This document shows, piece after piece, positions 23,746-31,675 of a DNA stretch of 33,325 nt (the stretch's first letter is position 1; each line of letters opens with the position of its first letter). The position numbers and the translations under genes were made by a program. The stretch comes from Bacteroidota bacterium (GTDB lineage Bacteria; Bacteroidota; Ignavibacteria; SZUA-365), in the NCBI GenBank assembly GCA_023432805.1, contig JAEYUG010000099.1, positions 1 to 33,325 on the forward strand, written 5' to 3'. Under the pieces are notes generated by a model. That model ran no database searches, had not been told where the DNA came from, and saw only the letters and a list, made by a program, of their open reading frames with translations.

Positions 23746-24690
23746 TCAGAAGGTGAAACCGGTTCCGAGGGTGATGTTGTCCTGGATGCCGAAGCTGTAA
23801 TCGGCCGTGATGTCGATGAAAGGGAGGAGGCTGAACGTCACACCCGCTGTGAAGCGCCGGTTGCTGCGGGCAAAATCGAGCGCCACCACGACGGGCTCAT
23901 CGAGCACGTCCGGCAGGGAAGCGTCCGCTGGCGGACGATACGTGTAGGTGACGTCGATGTCGTAGCTCTCGAAGGCAGCGCCCGCAAAAATCGTGATGGG
24001 ACCGGTCGTCACACTCGCGTGCACATTCGCGTTGAGGTTCGTCACCGTTACCACGTCACCGATCTGAAATGTCTGCGTCGATGCCATGATCGCGACGTCG
24101 AAGGGCAGTCGAATGTAATTGGTCGGACTGTGTGACATGCCGATCCCCCAGAAGCGTACCTTGCCGATTGAAGGGTCGATTGATGTCTCCGGGAGACCGC
24201 GCAGCATGATGCGTGTGGCTGCGATTGTGCCGATCTCCAGATGTGGGACTGCCAGAAACGTCGATGTCAGATCAGCTCCCCCTGGAAGATGGATATCGGG
24301 GTACGGATTTCCAGATGGATCCTTCAACGACGAATGCAGCACGGCACCCTGTGAACCGAAAACAGTCGCCGTCGTGACACGCGCCGGATAGCCGAGTACG
24401 GTCATCGATGAGGGGAGCACAGCGTCGAAGGTTCTATCCGTTTCGGGCACGACGGCCCACACGCCCCGCACCCCCGCCCAGACGTGGAAGCCCTTTTCGA
24501 TACGTGCCGTGTGATACAACCCGCTGTTGAGGCTGTACCCCACCGCATCCGCACCCGGACGAAGGTAGTCGCGCGCAAGTCCCTCGATGCCGAGTCCCTT
24601 GATCAGATCGGGAATCGACTGGCCTTGAACGTGCGGTGCGGTGACGCACAAAAAGCAGAAGACACCGAGCAGGGCCGGGCGGAGGGACAT
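23746..24690 (-). CDS. Outer-membrane beta-barrel-like protein, DUF6588-like (paralogue B)
   Basis: A 314-residue exported protein whose signal peptide ends near residue 23 (V-Q-G-Q). It shares the ordered motifs of paralogue A, including N-S-G-L-Y-H-T-A-R, A-T-V-F-G-S-Q-G and A-V-P-H-L-E-I-G-T, and has a C-terminal strand ending in Phe, as many outer-membrane barrels do. It starts 7 bases after the adk stop, so it is likely transcribed with adk. No Shine-Dalgarno sequence is apparent. The two paralogues probably arose by tandem duplication. Function is unknown. Confidence 0.82.
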   Translation of the reverse strand: MSLRPALLGVFCFLCVTAPHVQGQSIPDLIKGLGIEGLARDYLRPGADAVGYSLNSGLYHTARIEKGFHVWAGVRGVWAVVPETDRTFDAVLPSSMTVLGYPARVTTATVFGSQGAVLHSSLKDPSGNPYPDIHLPGGADLTSTFLAVPHLEIGTIAATRIMLRGLPETSIDPSIGKVRFWGIGMSHSPTNYIRLPFDVAIMASTQTFQIGDVVTVTNLNANVHASVTTGPITIFAGAAFESYDIDVTYTYRPPADASLPDVLDEPVVVALDFARSNRRFTAGVTFSLLPFIDITADYSFGIQDNITLGTGFTF

Positions 24691-24697
24691 GGGATGC

Positions 24698-25258
24698 TCA
24701 CACGGGCAAGTGGTTCAGACTTTCGAAGATGCGGCGCGAGATGATGTCGATGGGGCCGACACCCTGGACGTCACGCAGCAGATTCCGTTCTCCGTAATAC
24801 TTGATCAGCGGCTGTGTTGTTCCGTGGTACACATCCAGACGGTGAATGATGGTCTGCGCCGAGTCATCCGACCGACCACGCTTCGAGAGGCGTTCGATGA
24901 TCTCCTCGTCCGGCACGATCATGTTGATGACCGCGTCGAGCTGCACATGCCACTCCGCAAGCAGCGCTTCGAAGGTGTCTGCCTGATAAATCGTTCGCGG
25001 GTATCCGTCGATCAGAAAACCGTCGCGACAGTCCGGCTCCGACAGGCGCGTGCGCACCATCGCATTCGTGAGATCATCAGGGACGAGATTTCCCTCGTCG
25101 GCATACCGCTTCGCTTCGACACCGAGCGGGGTCTGATTGCGAATGTTCTCCCGGAAGATGTCTCCCGTCGAAACGTGCGTGATTGCGTAGTGCTGCGCAA
25201 CGAACTGCGCCTGAGTCCCTTTTCCGGCTCCCGGGGGACCAAAGATCACGAGACGCAT
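24698..25258 (-). CDS. adk: Adenylate kinase, short-LID form
   Basis: Interconverts ATP + AMP and 2 ADP. The 186-residue enzyme has the P-loop G-P-P-G-A-G-K-G-T (7-15), the AMP-site motif S-T-G-D-I-F-R (30-36) and D-G-Y-P-R-T (84-89). The LID is short: R-L-S-K-R-G-R-S-D-D follows directly, without the 30-residue zinc-finger-like insertion of long adenylate kinases. A GAGGA site 4 bases before the ATG at 25258 supports this start over an upstream extension of 50 residues with no homology. The downstream pair of outer-membrane proteins is an unexpected partner for a cytosolic housekeeping enzyme. Confidence 0.96.
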   Translation of the reverse strand: MRLVIFGPPGAGKGTQAQFVAQHYAITHVSTGDIFRENIRNQTPLGVEAKRYADEGNLVPDDLTNAMVRTRLSEPDCRDGFLIDGYPRTIYQADTFEALLAEWHVQLDAVINMIVPDEEIIERLSKRGRSDDSAQTIIHRLDVYHGTTQPLIKYYGERNLLRDVQGVGPIDIISRRIFESLNHLPV

Positions 25259-25342
25259 GGCATCCTCGTCAGGTGTGTGCTTGTGTGAGTGAGATGGTGG
25301 TCCGGCAGAGACCTGTGCCGAGCGGCGCCGGAATGTGATGCT

Positions 25343-25359
25343 CAAAATACGCTTTTTTT
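25343..25359 (-). promoter_or_regulatory. Possible promoter element upstream of adk
   Basis: On the minus strand a 7-base A-tract (25359-25353) is followed by TATTTTG (25349-25343), which fits the TAnnTTG -7 box. No TTG lies at the expected distance, so the -33 half is missing. The 153-base gap between rlmN and adk is otherwise featureless. Confidence 0.35.
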
Positions 25360-25411
25360 GCGATATCCCATCGCCGAATTCACACGCGGCAACAGGATGC
25401 TCGCGCAACGC

Positions 25412-26509
25412 TCACGAATGGACACGCCCCGCATCTTGCACACGGCGGGTGCGTTCCTGGCGCACCGCCAGCTGACCGCAGGCAGCATCGATGTCACGCC
25501 CCGAACTGCTGCGCAGCATCACCGTCACATGCAGCGCGCGCAGTTCTGCAGCGAACGCCTCGATCCGTGCGTGGGGTGTCGCCTGCAGCCGCGTCGTGCC
25601 CGCTCCGTCAATGGGGTGGAAGGGGATCAGGTTCACCTTGCTCGGCACGCGCCGGGTCAGCCGCGAGAGCCTGCGCGCATCCTCAAGCGTGTCATTGCGG
25701 CCTTCGAAGAGGATGTACTCCCAGGTCACCCGCTTGCGCGTTTTTTCATAGTAGTAGGATGCTGCCTGCACCAGCACATCCAGTGCATGCGTGCGGTTGA
25801 TCGGCATCAGCTCCGAGCGGAAGCCGTCGCTCGTCGCATGCAGCGAGATGGCCAGCTTCACCTTGCGTCCTTCGTCGGCCATGCGGCGGATGCCCGCAAC
25901 CAGTCCGGCGGTGGATACCGTGATGTGACTGGCCGACACGCCACAGGTCTTCTCATGTGTGATGATGTCGATGGACTGCATCACCGCCTCATAATTGTGC
26001 ATCGGCTCTCCCATGCCCATGTAGACGAGATTGGTGATGCGCGTTTCGAGCAGCGACTGCACCGCCGCCCACTGTCCGACAATTTCCCCGGGTGTGAGAT
26101 TCCGCAGCAGCTTCATCGTCGCCGTCGCGCAGAAGGCGCAGCCCAGCGCGCAGCCGACCTGTGTCGACATGCACAGCGTGAGCCGACGCGGTACCCCCGC
26201 CTCCTCGCTCTCCGAGGGAATAAGCACGGTCTCGATGCGCCGTCCGTCATCGAGCGCGAAGAGATACTTGATCGTCCCGTCGCTGCTGCGCTGCGATGTC
26301 ACCAGTTCGGGATGCCGCACGGTGTACCGTTCCCCCAACGCTGCGCGCAGCGCCCTCGGCAGATTGGTCATCGCCTCGAAATCTGTGATCCGTCGATTGT
26401 ACATCCAGTACACCAGCTGCGAGGCGCGGAATCGCGGGATACCTGACTCGGCGAGCAGGGATGCGAGTTCGGCCTCGTTCAGGCCGAAGAGGTTGACGGG
26501 GGTGGACAT
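25412..26509 (-). CDS. rlmN: Dual-specificity 23S rRNA/tRNA methyltransferase RlmN
   Basis: A radical-SAM enzyme that methylates C2 of A2503 in 23S rRNA and A37 of some tRNAs. The 365-residue protein has the cluster motif Cys120-x3-Cys124-x2-Cys127, the two catalytic cysteines Cys113 and Cys344 (in D-A-A-C-G-Q-L), and the family motifs M-G-M-G-E-P-M, S-T-A-G and A-I-S-L-H-A. The cysteine arrangement marks RlmN (or its relative Cfr) and the neighbours give no hint of resistance, so RlmN is the natural call. I chose the ATG at 26509 because the promoter-like site at 26543-26572 would place the transcription start near 26538; a GTG at 26560 lies inside that promoter. Confidence 0.95.
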   Translation of the reverse strand: MSTPVNLFGLNEAELASLLAESGIPRFRASQLVYWMYNRRITDFEAMTNLPRALRAALGERYTVRHPELVTSQRSSDGTIKYLFALDDGRRIETVLIPSESEEAGVPRRLTLCMSTQVGCALGCAFCATATMKLLRNLTPGEIVGQWAAVQSLLETRITNLVYMGMGEPMHNYEAVMQSIDIITHEKTCGVSASHITVSTAGLVAGIRRMADEGRKVKLAISLHATSDGFRSELMPINRTHALDVLVQAASYYYEKTRKRVTWEYILFEGRNDTLEDARRLSRLTRRVPSKVNLIPFHPIDGAGTTRLQATPHARIEAFAAELRALHVTVMLRSSSGRDIDAACGQLAVRQERTRRVQDAGRVHS

Positions 26510-26542
26510 TGCAGTGTGTATGTCGGATTCGATCGAGCATGG

Positions 26543-26572
26543 CAAGGTATCATCCCCCACGGAGAATCACAA
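26543..26572 (-). promoter_or_regulatory. Bacteroidota-type promoter for rlmN
   Basis: On the minus strand TTG (26572-26570), 20 bases of spacer and TACCTTG (26549-26543) match the promoter pattern. The leader to the ATG at 26509 would be about 30 bases. Confidence 0.5.
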
Positions 26573-26577
26573 TCGAG

Positions 26578-26608
26578 TTGTCTTTCCTGAGGGAATTGGC
26601 GATGTTCA
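26578..26608 (+). promoter_or_regulatory. Weak promoter-like site for the GH57 gene
   Basis: TTG (26578-26580), a 20-base spacer and GATGTTCA (26601-26608) occur in the divergent region. The second half fits TAnnTTTG poorly. It lies about 28 bases before the GH57 ATG, a suitable distance. Confidence 0.22.
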
Positions 26609-26635
26609 TGCTGCTCCACCCCTTTCCCGACGATC

Positions 26636-28771
26636 ATGCCACCGCTCTCGTTCGTATTCTGCCTGCACAATCACCAGCCGGAAGGAAATTTCGATTCCGT
26701 CTTCCGGCAGTCCTCACATGACGCCTACCGGCCCTTCCTCGAATTGCTGGCAGCCCATCCCCATGTGCAGGCATCGATGCACTGCTCGGGCATCCTGCTC
26801 GACTGGTTCGAGCGCAACGATCGCCCAACCTTCGAACTGATCGGCACGACCGCGCGACGGGGACAATTGGAGTTGCTCGGAGGTGGCTTCCACGAGCCGG
26901 TGCTGCCTGCCATTCCGCATGTCGATGCCGTGGGACAGATCCGCAAGCTCACTCAGTGGTTGCAGGACCGTTTCGGTGTGCGTCCCAGAGGCATGTGGCT
27001 GGCCGAGCGTGTGTGGGAGCAGCATCTCGTGCGCATCATGCACGAGGCAGGTATGGAATACACCGTGCTTGACGACACGCATTTCCAGTATGCCGGCCTG
27101 CCCGAGGAGAAGCTTACCGGGTACTTCATGACCGAGGACCAGGGCGACACTCTCGCGGTGTTTCCCATCAGCCGGCGCCTGCGCTACCTGATCCCCTTTG
27201 GCACTGTCGAAGAGACTATCGATCATGTCCGCGTCTTCGGTGAGCAGCATCCCGGTGCCACGATCGTCTATGCAGACGACGGCGAGAAGTTCGGCGTCTG
27301 GCCCAAGACGCACGCACATGTGTGGGATGGCCGCTGGCTCGAACGCTTCTTCGAGGCGCTCGACTCCCACAGCAGCTGGCTGCGCACACGCCACTTCGCC
27401 GAGGTGCTCGACAGCAGCAGGCCTGCGGGACGCACGTACCTGCCCAACGCATCCTATGCGGAGATGATGCACTGGTCGCTGCCGGATCCGGGACTCTATC
27501 GCGCCTACGAACGATTCGAACGCAGCCTGACCGAGCGCGGAGAATCCGACGACATGCGAGCATTCGTGCGAGGTGGTTTCTGGAGGAACTTCATGGTGAA
27601 GTATCCGGAAATCAACGCGATGCACAAGAAGATGCTCCGCGTCTCCCGGCGGGTGCACGCGCACGACGGGGGGGAAGCCTCCGTCGAACACGCTGCCGCA
27701 CAAGACGCCCTCTGGGCGGCGCAGTGTAACTGTCCCTACTGGCATGGGGTGTTCGGGGGACTCTACCTCCCGCACATCCGAAGCGAAGTGTACCGCAATC
27801 TGATCCGCGCCGAACGACTGCTCGACCGCATGGACGGAGTGTCCACCGTTCAGGTGGAGGTCGTCGACTACGACGCCGACGGTCATGACGAGGTGCTTGT
27901 CGAGACCCCGCATCTGAACGCATATTTCCTGCCGTTCCACGGGGCCGCCTGCATTGAACTCGACGTCAAGTCCTCCGCCTACAATCTCATTGACACGATG
28001 ACGCGAAGGGAGGAGGGCTATCACGCACAGGTGCGGAATGCTGCTCAGAGCTCGGAGCATGAGCAGGGTAGCCGGAGCATCCATGACCTCGTGCAGGCAA
28101 AGGAGCAGGGACTCGCAGACCGCATCGTCTATGACTGGCATCGCAAGGGAGCATTCGTCGACCATTTCCTCGCTGACGATGTGACATTGGAGCACTTCGC
28201 TCGCGCAGCCTACACCGACCTCGGGGACTTCGCTGCACAACCGTGGGAAACCGTCTGTGAAGAACACGGCCGGGAGGTCTCTCTGCGGTTTATGCGCACC
28301 GGGGCACTGCGCACGAACGGCACAACACATGAGGCACGAGTCTCCAAGACATTTGTTTTCAATGCATTGGATGGATCGTTTGATGTCTCCTATCTCGTCG
28401 AAACTCCCCACGGGGTCCCTAGGGATGCATGGTTCGCCGTCGAGTACAATGTCAACATGCTTTCGGGCGATGCTCCCGACCGGTACATCGAAGTCATCGG
28501 ATGCTCCCTGCCGAAGGTTCTTGCGGGAGCATCGGGTTCGGTCCCAATCTGTGACGGGGTGTCGATGACCAACGAATGGGACGACGTGCGCATCGACATC
28601 ACTGCCGACCTGCAGGCGGAATTGTGGCATGCTCCCATCGAAACCGTGAGTCTGTCCGAAGACGGCTTCGAGCGCACGTATCAGGGAACAACCCTGCTTC
28701 TGCGCTGGCGTCTCGATTCCGAGTCGCCGTTCCATGTACAATTGCATCACCGAGTGACGACCTTCCGTTGA
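26636..28771 (+). CDS. GH57 4-alpha-glucanotransferase / alpha-amylase-like enzyme
   Basis: A 711-residue cytosolic glycoside hydrolase of family 57 acting on alpha-1,4-glucans, with retaining chemistry. The N-terminus has H-N-H-Q-P-x-G-N-F (11-19). The predicted nucleophile is Glu124 in W-L-A-E-R-V-W-E, which aligns with Glu123 of the Thermococcus litoralis 4-alpha-glucanotransferase. The acid/base aspartate lies in Y-A-D-D-G-E-K-F-G (212-220). The central helical part (W-x-x-F-M-V-K-Y-P-E-x-N-x-M-H-K-K-M) and the C-terminal beta-rich part (about 420-711) match the DUF1925/DUF1926-type domains of that group. There is no signal peptide. The stop overlaps the next start by one base (TGATG). 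Amylase and transferase activities cannot be separated from sequence alone. It could serve glycogen or maltodextrin turnover. Confidence 0.92.
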   Translation: MPPLSFVFCLHNHQPEGNFDSVFRQSSHDAYRPFLELLAAHPHVQASMHCSGILLDWFERNDRPTFELIGTTARRGQLELLGGGFHEPVLPAIPHVDAVGQIRKLTQWLQDRFGVRPRGMWLAERVWEQHLVRIMHEAGMEYTVLDDTHFQYAGLPEEKLTGYFMTEDQGDTLAVFPISRRLRYLIPFGTVEETIDHVRVFGEQHPGATIVYADDGEKFGVWPKTHAHVWDGRWLERFFEALDSHSSWLRTRHFAEVLDSSRPAGRTYLPNASYAEMMHWSLPDPGLYRAYERFERSLTERGESDDMRAFVRGGFWRNFMVKYPEINAMHKKMLRVSRRVHAHDGGEASVEHAAAQDALWAAQCNCPYWHGVFGGLYLPHIRSEVYRNLIRAERLLDRMDGVSTVQVEVVDYDADGHDEVLVETPHLNAYFLPFHGAACIELDVKSSAYNLIDTMTRREEGYHAQVRNAAQSSEHEQGSRSIHDLVQAKEQGLADRIVYDWHRKGAFVDHFLADDVTLEHFARAAYTDLGDFAAQPWETVCEEHGREVSLRFMRTGALRTNGTTHEARVSKTFVFNALDGSFDVSYLVETPHGVPRDAWFAVEYNVNMLSGDAPDRYIEVIGCSLPKVLAGASGSVPICDGVSMTNEWDDVRIDITADLQAELWHAPIETVSLSEDGFERTYQGTTLLLRWRLDSESPFHVQLHHRVTTFR

Positions 28772-29736
28772 TGCGCCACCTTCGATTCAGGATCCTCCTT
28801 CTTCTCGCGCTTGTGCCTGCGGTAGCAAGCATCTGTCACGCACAGACGCCGGTCGACACGTCGTCGTCCGTCCTGCCGGACTCCACGTACGGATACGTGC
28901 GCCCCTTCTTCCTCGAACCAGCCTTCACGGGAAACGCCGACGGCTGGCGCGTTGCCGCCGTTTCCGCCGCCGCCGCATCCACGCTCGGGGCCACCTACAT
29001 CTACCTCAACCAGACCTGGTGGGATGAGGGCGGCGTCGATTTCCATTTCGACGGGGGAGGCGACATGAAGTACGCCCTCAACCTCGACAAGGCCGCGCAT
29101 TTCTACGGAGGCGTCATTGCCGCCGACGCCTTCTATGGCGCACTCCGCTGGGCTGGCATGAGTGACCGCACCGCAGCGTGGACCGGGGCCGGCTTCGGGA
29201 GCTTCGTACAGTTCGCCATCGAGATAAAGGACGGTTTCGCACCCCGCTGGGGCTTCAGTCCATGGGACGTCGGATCAGGCATCGCCGGCAGCCTCTTCTT
29301 CGTCGGCAAGCAGTATTCCCCCGTCCTCGACGCCATCGACATCAAGCTCAGCTATTTCAAACGCTCGAATCGCTACAACGAACTCAAGACCCACGGTGCG
29401 ACCTGGAACGACGACTACGTCAACCAGACCTACTGGGCCTCGATCAAGGTCAACCGCCTGCTTCCCGCGACCCTCGAGCCCTGGTGGCCCGACTGGCTCG
29501 CCATCGCCATCGGCGTCGGCATCGACGATCGCATCGTCGGCTTCGACATCGACAAGCCTGACCGCACCGGAGGCGCCCACGAAATCTACATCGCACTCGA
29601 CGTCGACCTGCCCCGGATCCTCCCCTCGAGCAGTCCCGTCTGGGAAGCCGTCAAGTACTACCTCAACTACATCAAATTCCCCGCTCCCGCCGTGCGCATC
29701 TCTCCCGGTGCCGTCTGGTTCGGCCTGTATTTCTGA
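28771..29736 (+). CDS. DUF2279-like envelope protein (paralogue 1)
   Basis: A 321-residue exported protein of unknown function. A signal peptide ends near residue 25 (I-C-H-A-Q). A short hydrophobic stretch (about 60-80) leads into the conserved pattern L-D-K-A-A-H-F-Y-G-G (105-114), E-I-K-D-G-F (151-156) and G-F-S-P-W-D-V-G-S-G-I-A-G (161-173), which recalls the DUF2279/YfiM family. The C-terminal half is strand-rich and contains P-x-W-W-P-D-W-L. The ATG at 28771 overlaps the GH57 stop (TGATG); the open frame continues upstream inside GH57 without homology. A paralogue follows after 9 bases. Confidence 0.85.
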   Translation: MRHLRFRILLLLALVPAVASICHAQTPVDTSSSVLPDSTYGYVRPFFLEPAFTGNADGWRVAAVSAAAASTLGATYIYLNQTWWDEGGVDFHFDGGGDMKYALNLDKAAHFYGGVIAADAFYGALRWAGMSDRTAAWTGAGFGSFVQFAIEIKDGFAPRWGFSPWDVGSGIAGSLFFVGKQYSPVLDAIDIKLSYFKRSNRYNELKTHGATWNDDYVNQTYWASIKVNRLLPATLEPWWPDWLAIAIGVGIDDRIVGFDIDKPDRTGGAHEIYIALDVDLPRILPSSSPVWEAVKYYLNYIKFPAPAVRISPGAVWFGLYF

Positions 29737-29745
29737 GCCCTGCAC

Positions 29746-30762
29746 ATGAAGAGCCGCCACACTCTGCGTTTCATGACCCGCACCGTACACACCCGTCTTC
29801 TGCCCATCCTCGTGCTGTGCCTCGTCCTCGCGACCAGACCCGGCGCGCTGCGCGCGCAGGATTCCTCCGCCACGCAGGCCGTACAGCAGGCGACAGACAC
29901 CCTCTCCGGCGAGACACCCGCCTTGCACACCGCCCACCCCTCCGGGGAAGCCTCCACGCCGCCCGTTCCGTTTGATGGCTACGATCCGAACGTGACCTCC
30001 ATCCGCTGGAGCCACGCCGCACCGATCGGACTTGCGCTCGCAGGCACCGTCACCGCTATCCACATCTATCAGCAGAACGCCTGGTGGAAGGATCAACGCA
30101 CATCGTTCCATTTCACAAACGACCCCGCCTATGCGCTCAATGTGGACAAAGCCGGACACGTGTTCGGCGGGGCATTTGGCGCGTTCCTGGGACGGAAGTC
30201 GCTTGAGTTCAGTGGCGTAAGTCGTGACGGATCAATCATCTGGGGCTCCGTACTTGGAGCGCTCTTCGAATTGTACGTCGAGTTCGAAGATGGGTTTGCG
30301 CGGGATTGGGGATTCAGTCCCGGCGACGCCGTCGGCGATGTCATCGGTGCCGCCTGGCCCGTGGGACAGCGCTACGTCCCCTACATGGAAGGTCTGCAGC
30401 CGAAGTTCACCTACTACCCCTCCAGGAAATTCCGCGACGGTCTCCACGAGGGCAACGCCATCGACGACTATGAGGGACAGACATACTGGATGGGCATCCG
30501 CCTGCACGACTATCTGCCGCGTGCGATGCAGCGCTGGTGGCCCGACTGGCTCGGCATCGCCGTCGGTCTGGCGGTGCGGAACATGGACACGCCGGCGATG
30601 GAGCGCAATGTGATCATCGCTCTCGACTACGACATGGTGCGCCTGCTTCCCGACGGAGGGTGGTGGTGGACAGCCTTCAAGGAGGCGCTCAACCACCTGC
30701 ATCTTCCTTCACCCGCCATCCGCATCTCACCGAATTTCATAGGGTACGGGCTCTACTTCTGA
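29746..30762 (+). CDS. DUF2279-like envelope protein (paralogue 2)
   Basis: A 338-residue paralogue of the preceding protein. Shared marks are V-D-K-A-G-H-V-F-G-G (133-142), E-F-E-D-G-F (179-184), G-F-S-P-G-D-A-V-G-D-V-I-G (189-201), Q-R-W-W-P-D-W-L and matching C-terminal ends (P-A-I-R-I-S-P then G-L-Y-F). The signal peptide ends near residue 38; an ATG at 29773 would give a shorter one. A Thr/Ser/Pro-rich stretch (about 40-78) precedes the conserved part. Tandem duplication is likely. The function of the family is unknown; the position between a glucan enzyme and a glycosyltransferase hints at an envelope-polysaccharide role, which is inference. Confidence 0.85.
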   Translation: MKSRHTLRFMTRTVHTRLLPILVLCLVLATRPGALRAQDSSATQAVQQATDTLSGETPALHTAHPSGEASTPPVPFDGYDPNVTSIRWSHAAPIGLALAGTVTAIHIYQQNAWWKDQRTSFHFTNDPAYALNVDKAGHVFGGAFGAFLGRKSLEFSGVSRDGSIIWGSVLGALFELYVEFEDGFARDWGFSPGDAVGDVIGAAWPVGQRYVPYMEGLQPKFTYYPSRKFRDGLHEGNAIDDYEGQTYWMGIRLHDYLPRAMQRWWPDWLGIAVGLAVRNMDTPAMERNVIIALDYDMVRLLPDGGWWWTAFKEALNHLHLPSPAIRISPNFIGYGLYF

Positions 30763-30812
30763 TGCTGCGCGCGATCTCTTCCACACCTGCAACGACACCG
30801 GCCTCCCCGTGA
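30762..30812 (+). other. Possible 16-codon coupling ORF between DUF2279-like and glycosyltransferase genes
   Basis: An ATG overlapping the upstream stop (TGATG) opens a 16-codon frame whose TGA overlaps the glycosyltransferase GTG start (GTGA). It has no homology. It may carry ribosomes across the 46-base gap, or it may be chance. Confidence 0.2.
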
Positions 30813-31531
30813 TCAGCGTCATCATTCCTGCTCTCGACGAGGAGAAGCTGCTCCCAGGTCTGCTTGCCCAGCTGACCACCGGCCTGTGTGCGCAGCACGA
30901 GGTCGAACTCGTGCTCAGCGACGGCGGAAGCCGCGACCACACGCTCGAGATTGCGGGTGCGCGCGGCATCACCATCGTGCGGCATGCAGGCGAACACCGC
31001 CAGACCATCGCCGAAGGGCGCAATGTCGGGGCTGATGCAGCCCGGGGCGACATCCTCGTCTTCATCAATGCAGACATACGATTTTCGGATCCCGATCTCT
31101 TCTTCACCCGCCTGCGTGCGACCCTTGCGCGACCCGGCATCGCCGCGGTGACCTGTCGGGTGCATGTCTTTCCCGAGGAGGAGACCACGCTCGACCGTGC
31201 GTTCCATATCGTACACAACGGATACGTGGCATTGCTCAACGCGATCGGCGAGGGCATGGGGCGGGGTGAGTGCCAGGCGCTCACACGCGACATGTTCGAA
31301 CGTGCGGGACGCTACAACGAAACGATGGCTGCGGGTGAGGACTACGATCTGTTCCGCCGCGTGCGCAAGCGTGGCCGCATCGTCTTCCTGCGCGACGTCC
31401 TCGTATTTGAATCGCCCCGACGCTTCCGCAAGTACGGGTATTTTTCCATCGTGAAAGACTGGACGCGGAACGCCCTTGCCGTCATCCTCCGCAACAAATC
31501 CTCATCCGACATCTGGGATCCCGTTCGCTGA
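30809..31531 (+). CDS. Family 2 glycosyltransferase
   Basis: A 240-residue GT2 (GT-A fold) enzyme that transfers sugar from a nucleotide sugar; substrate and acceptor are not known. It starts I-S-V-I-I-P-A-L-D-E-E, typical of the family, with S-D-G-G-S (37-41), the metal motif N-A-D (87-89), and the late acidic pair in G-E-D-Y-D (176-180) followed by a basic helix. The start is a GTG at 30809; the homology begins exactly there and no in-frame ATG is available. No membrane segment is obvious. It resembles the small GT2 proteins that act on lipid carriers or carotenoids as much as polysaccharide enzymes. Confidence 0.9.
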   Translation: MISVIIPALDEEKLLPGLLAQLTTGLCAQHEVELVLSDGGSRDHTLEIAGARGITIVRHAGEHRQTIAEGRNVGADAARGDILVFINADIRFSDPDLFFTRLRATLARPGIAAVTCRVHVFPEEETTLDRAFHIVHNGYVALLNAIGEGMGRGECQALTRDMFERAGRYNETMAAGEDYDLFRRVRKRGRIVFLRDVLVFESPRRFRKYGYFSIVKDWTRNALAVILRNKSSSDIWDPVR

Positions 31532-31560
31532 TGCGACCGTCGATCGGCCAGTGACGGCAA

Positions 31561-31590
31561 CCGGTGTGCACACCCTGCACGGTGCACCGG
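31561..31590. repeat. Palindromic hairpin region upstream of the protease gene
   Basis: It contains a perfect 12-base palindrome GGTGTGCACACC (31563-31574) and an 8-base one GGTGCACC (31581-31588). The outer CCGGTG/CACCGG arms can also pair across the region. No T-run follows, so it is a poor intrinsic terminator; an operator or RNA hairpin is possible. Confidence 0.4.
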
Positions 31591-31598
31591 ATTCGGCA

Positions 31599-31637
31599 TT
31601 GTGCAAGGTCCCGCGATTCAGTAGCTTGTGCGATAAT
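31599..31637 (+). promoter_or_regulatory. Promoter for the C-terminal processing protease
   Basis: TTG (31599-31601), a 20-base spacer and TAGCTTG (31622-31628) fit the Bacteroidota pattern. TGCGATAAT (31629-31637) directly after would also pass as an extended -10 of the standard sigma-70 type. The leader would be about 32-43 bases. Confidence 0.45.
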
Positions 31638-31675
31638 CTCCAGATCTGAGCGACATTCTCATAGAAAAGACTCGA

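Noticed and set aside
26714..28750. Minus-strand open frame of 678 codons opposite the GH57 gene
   Set aside because: The plus strand encodes a GH57 enzyme with intact catalytic motifs; the antisense frame shows no domain, signal peptide or ribosome-binding site.
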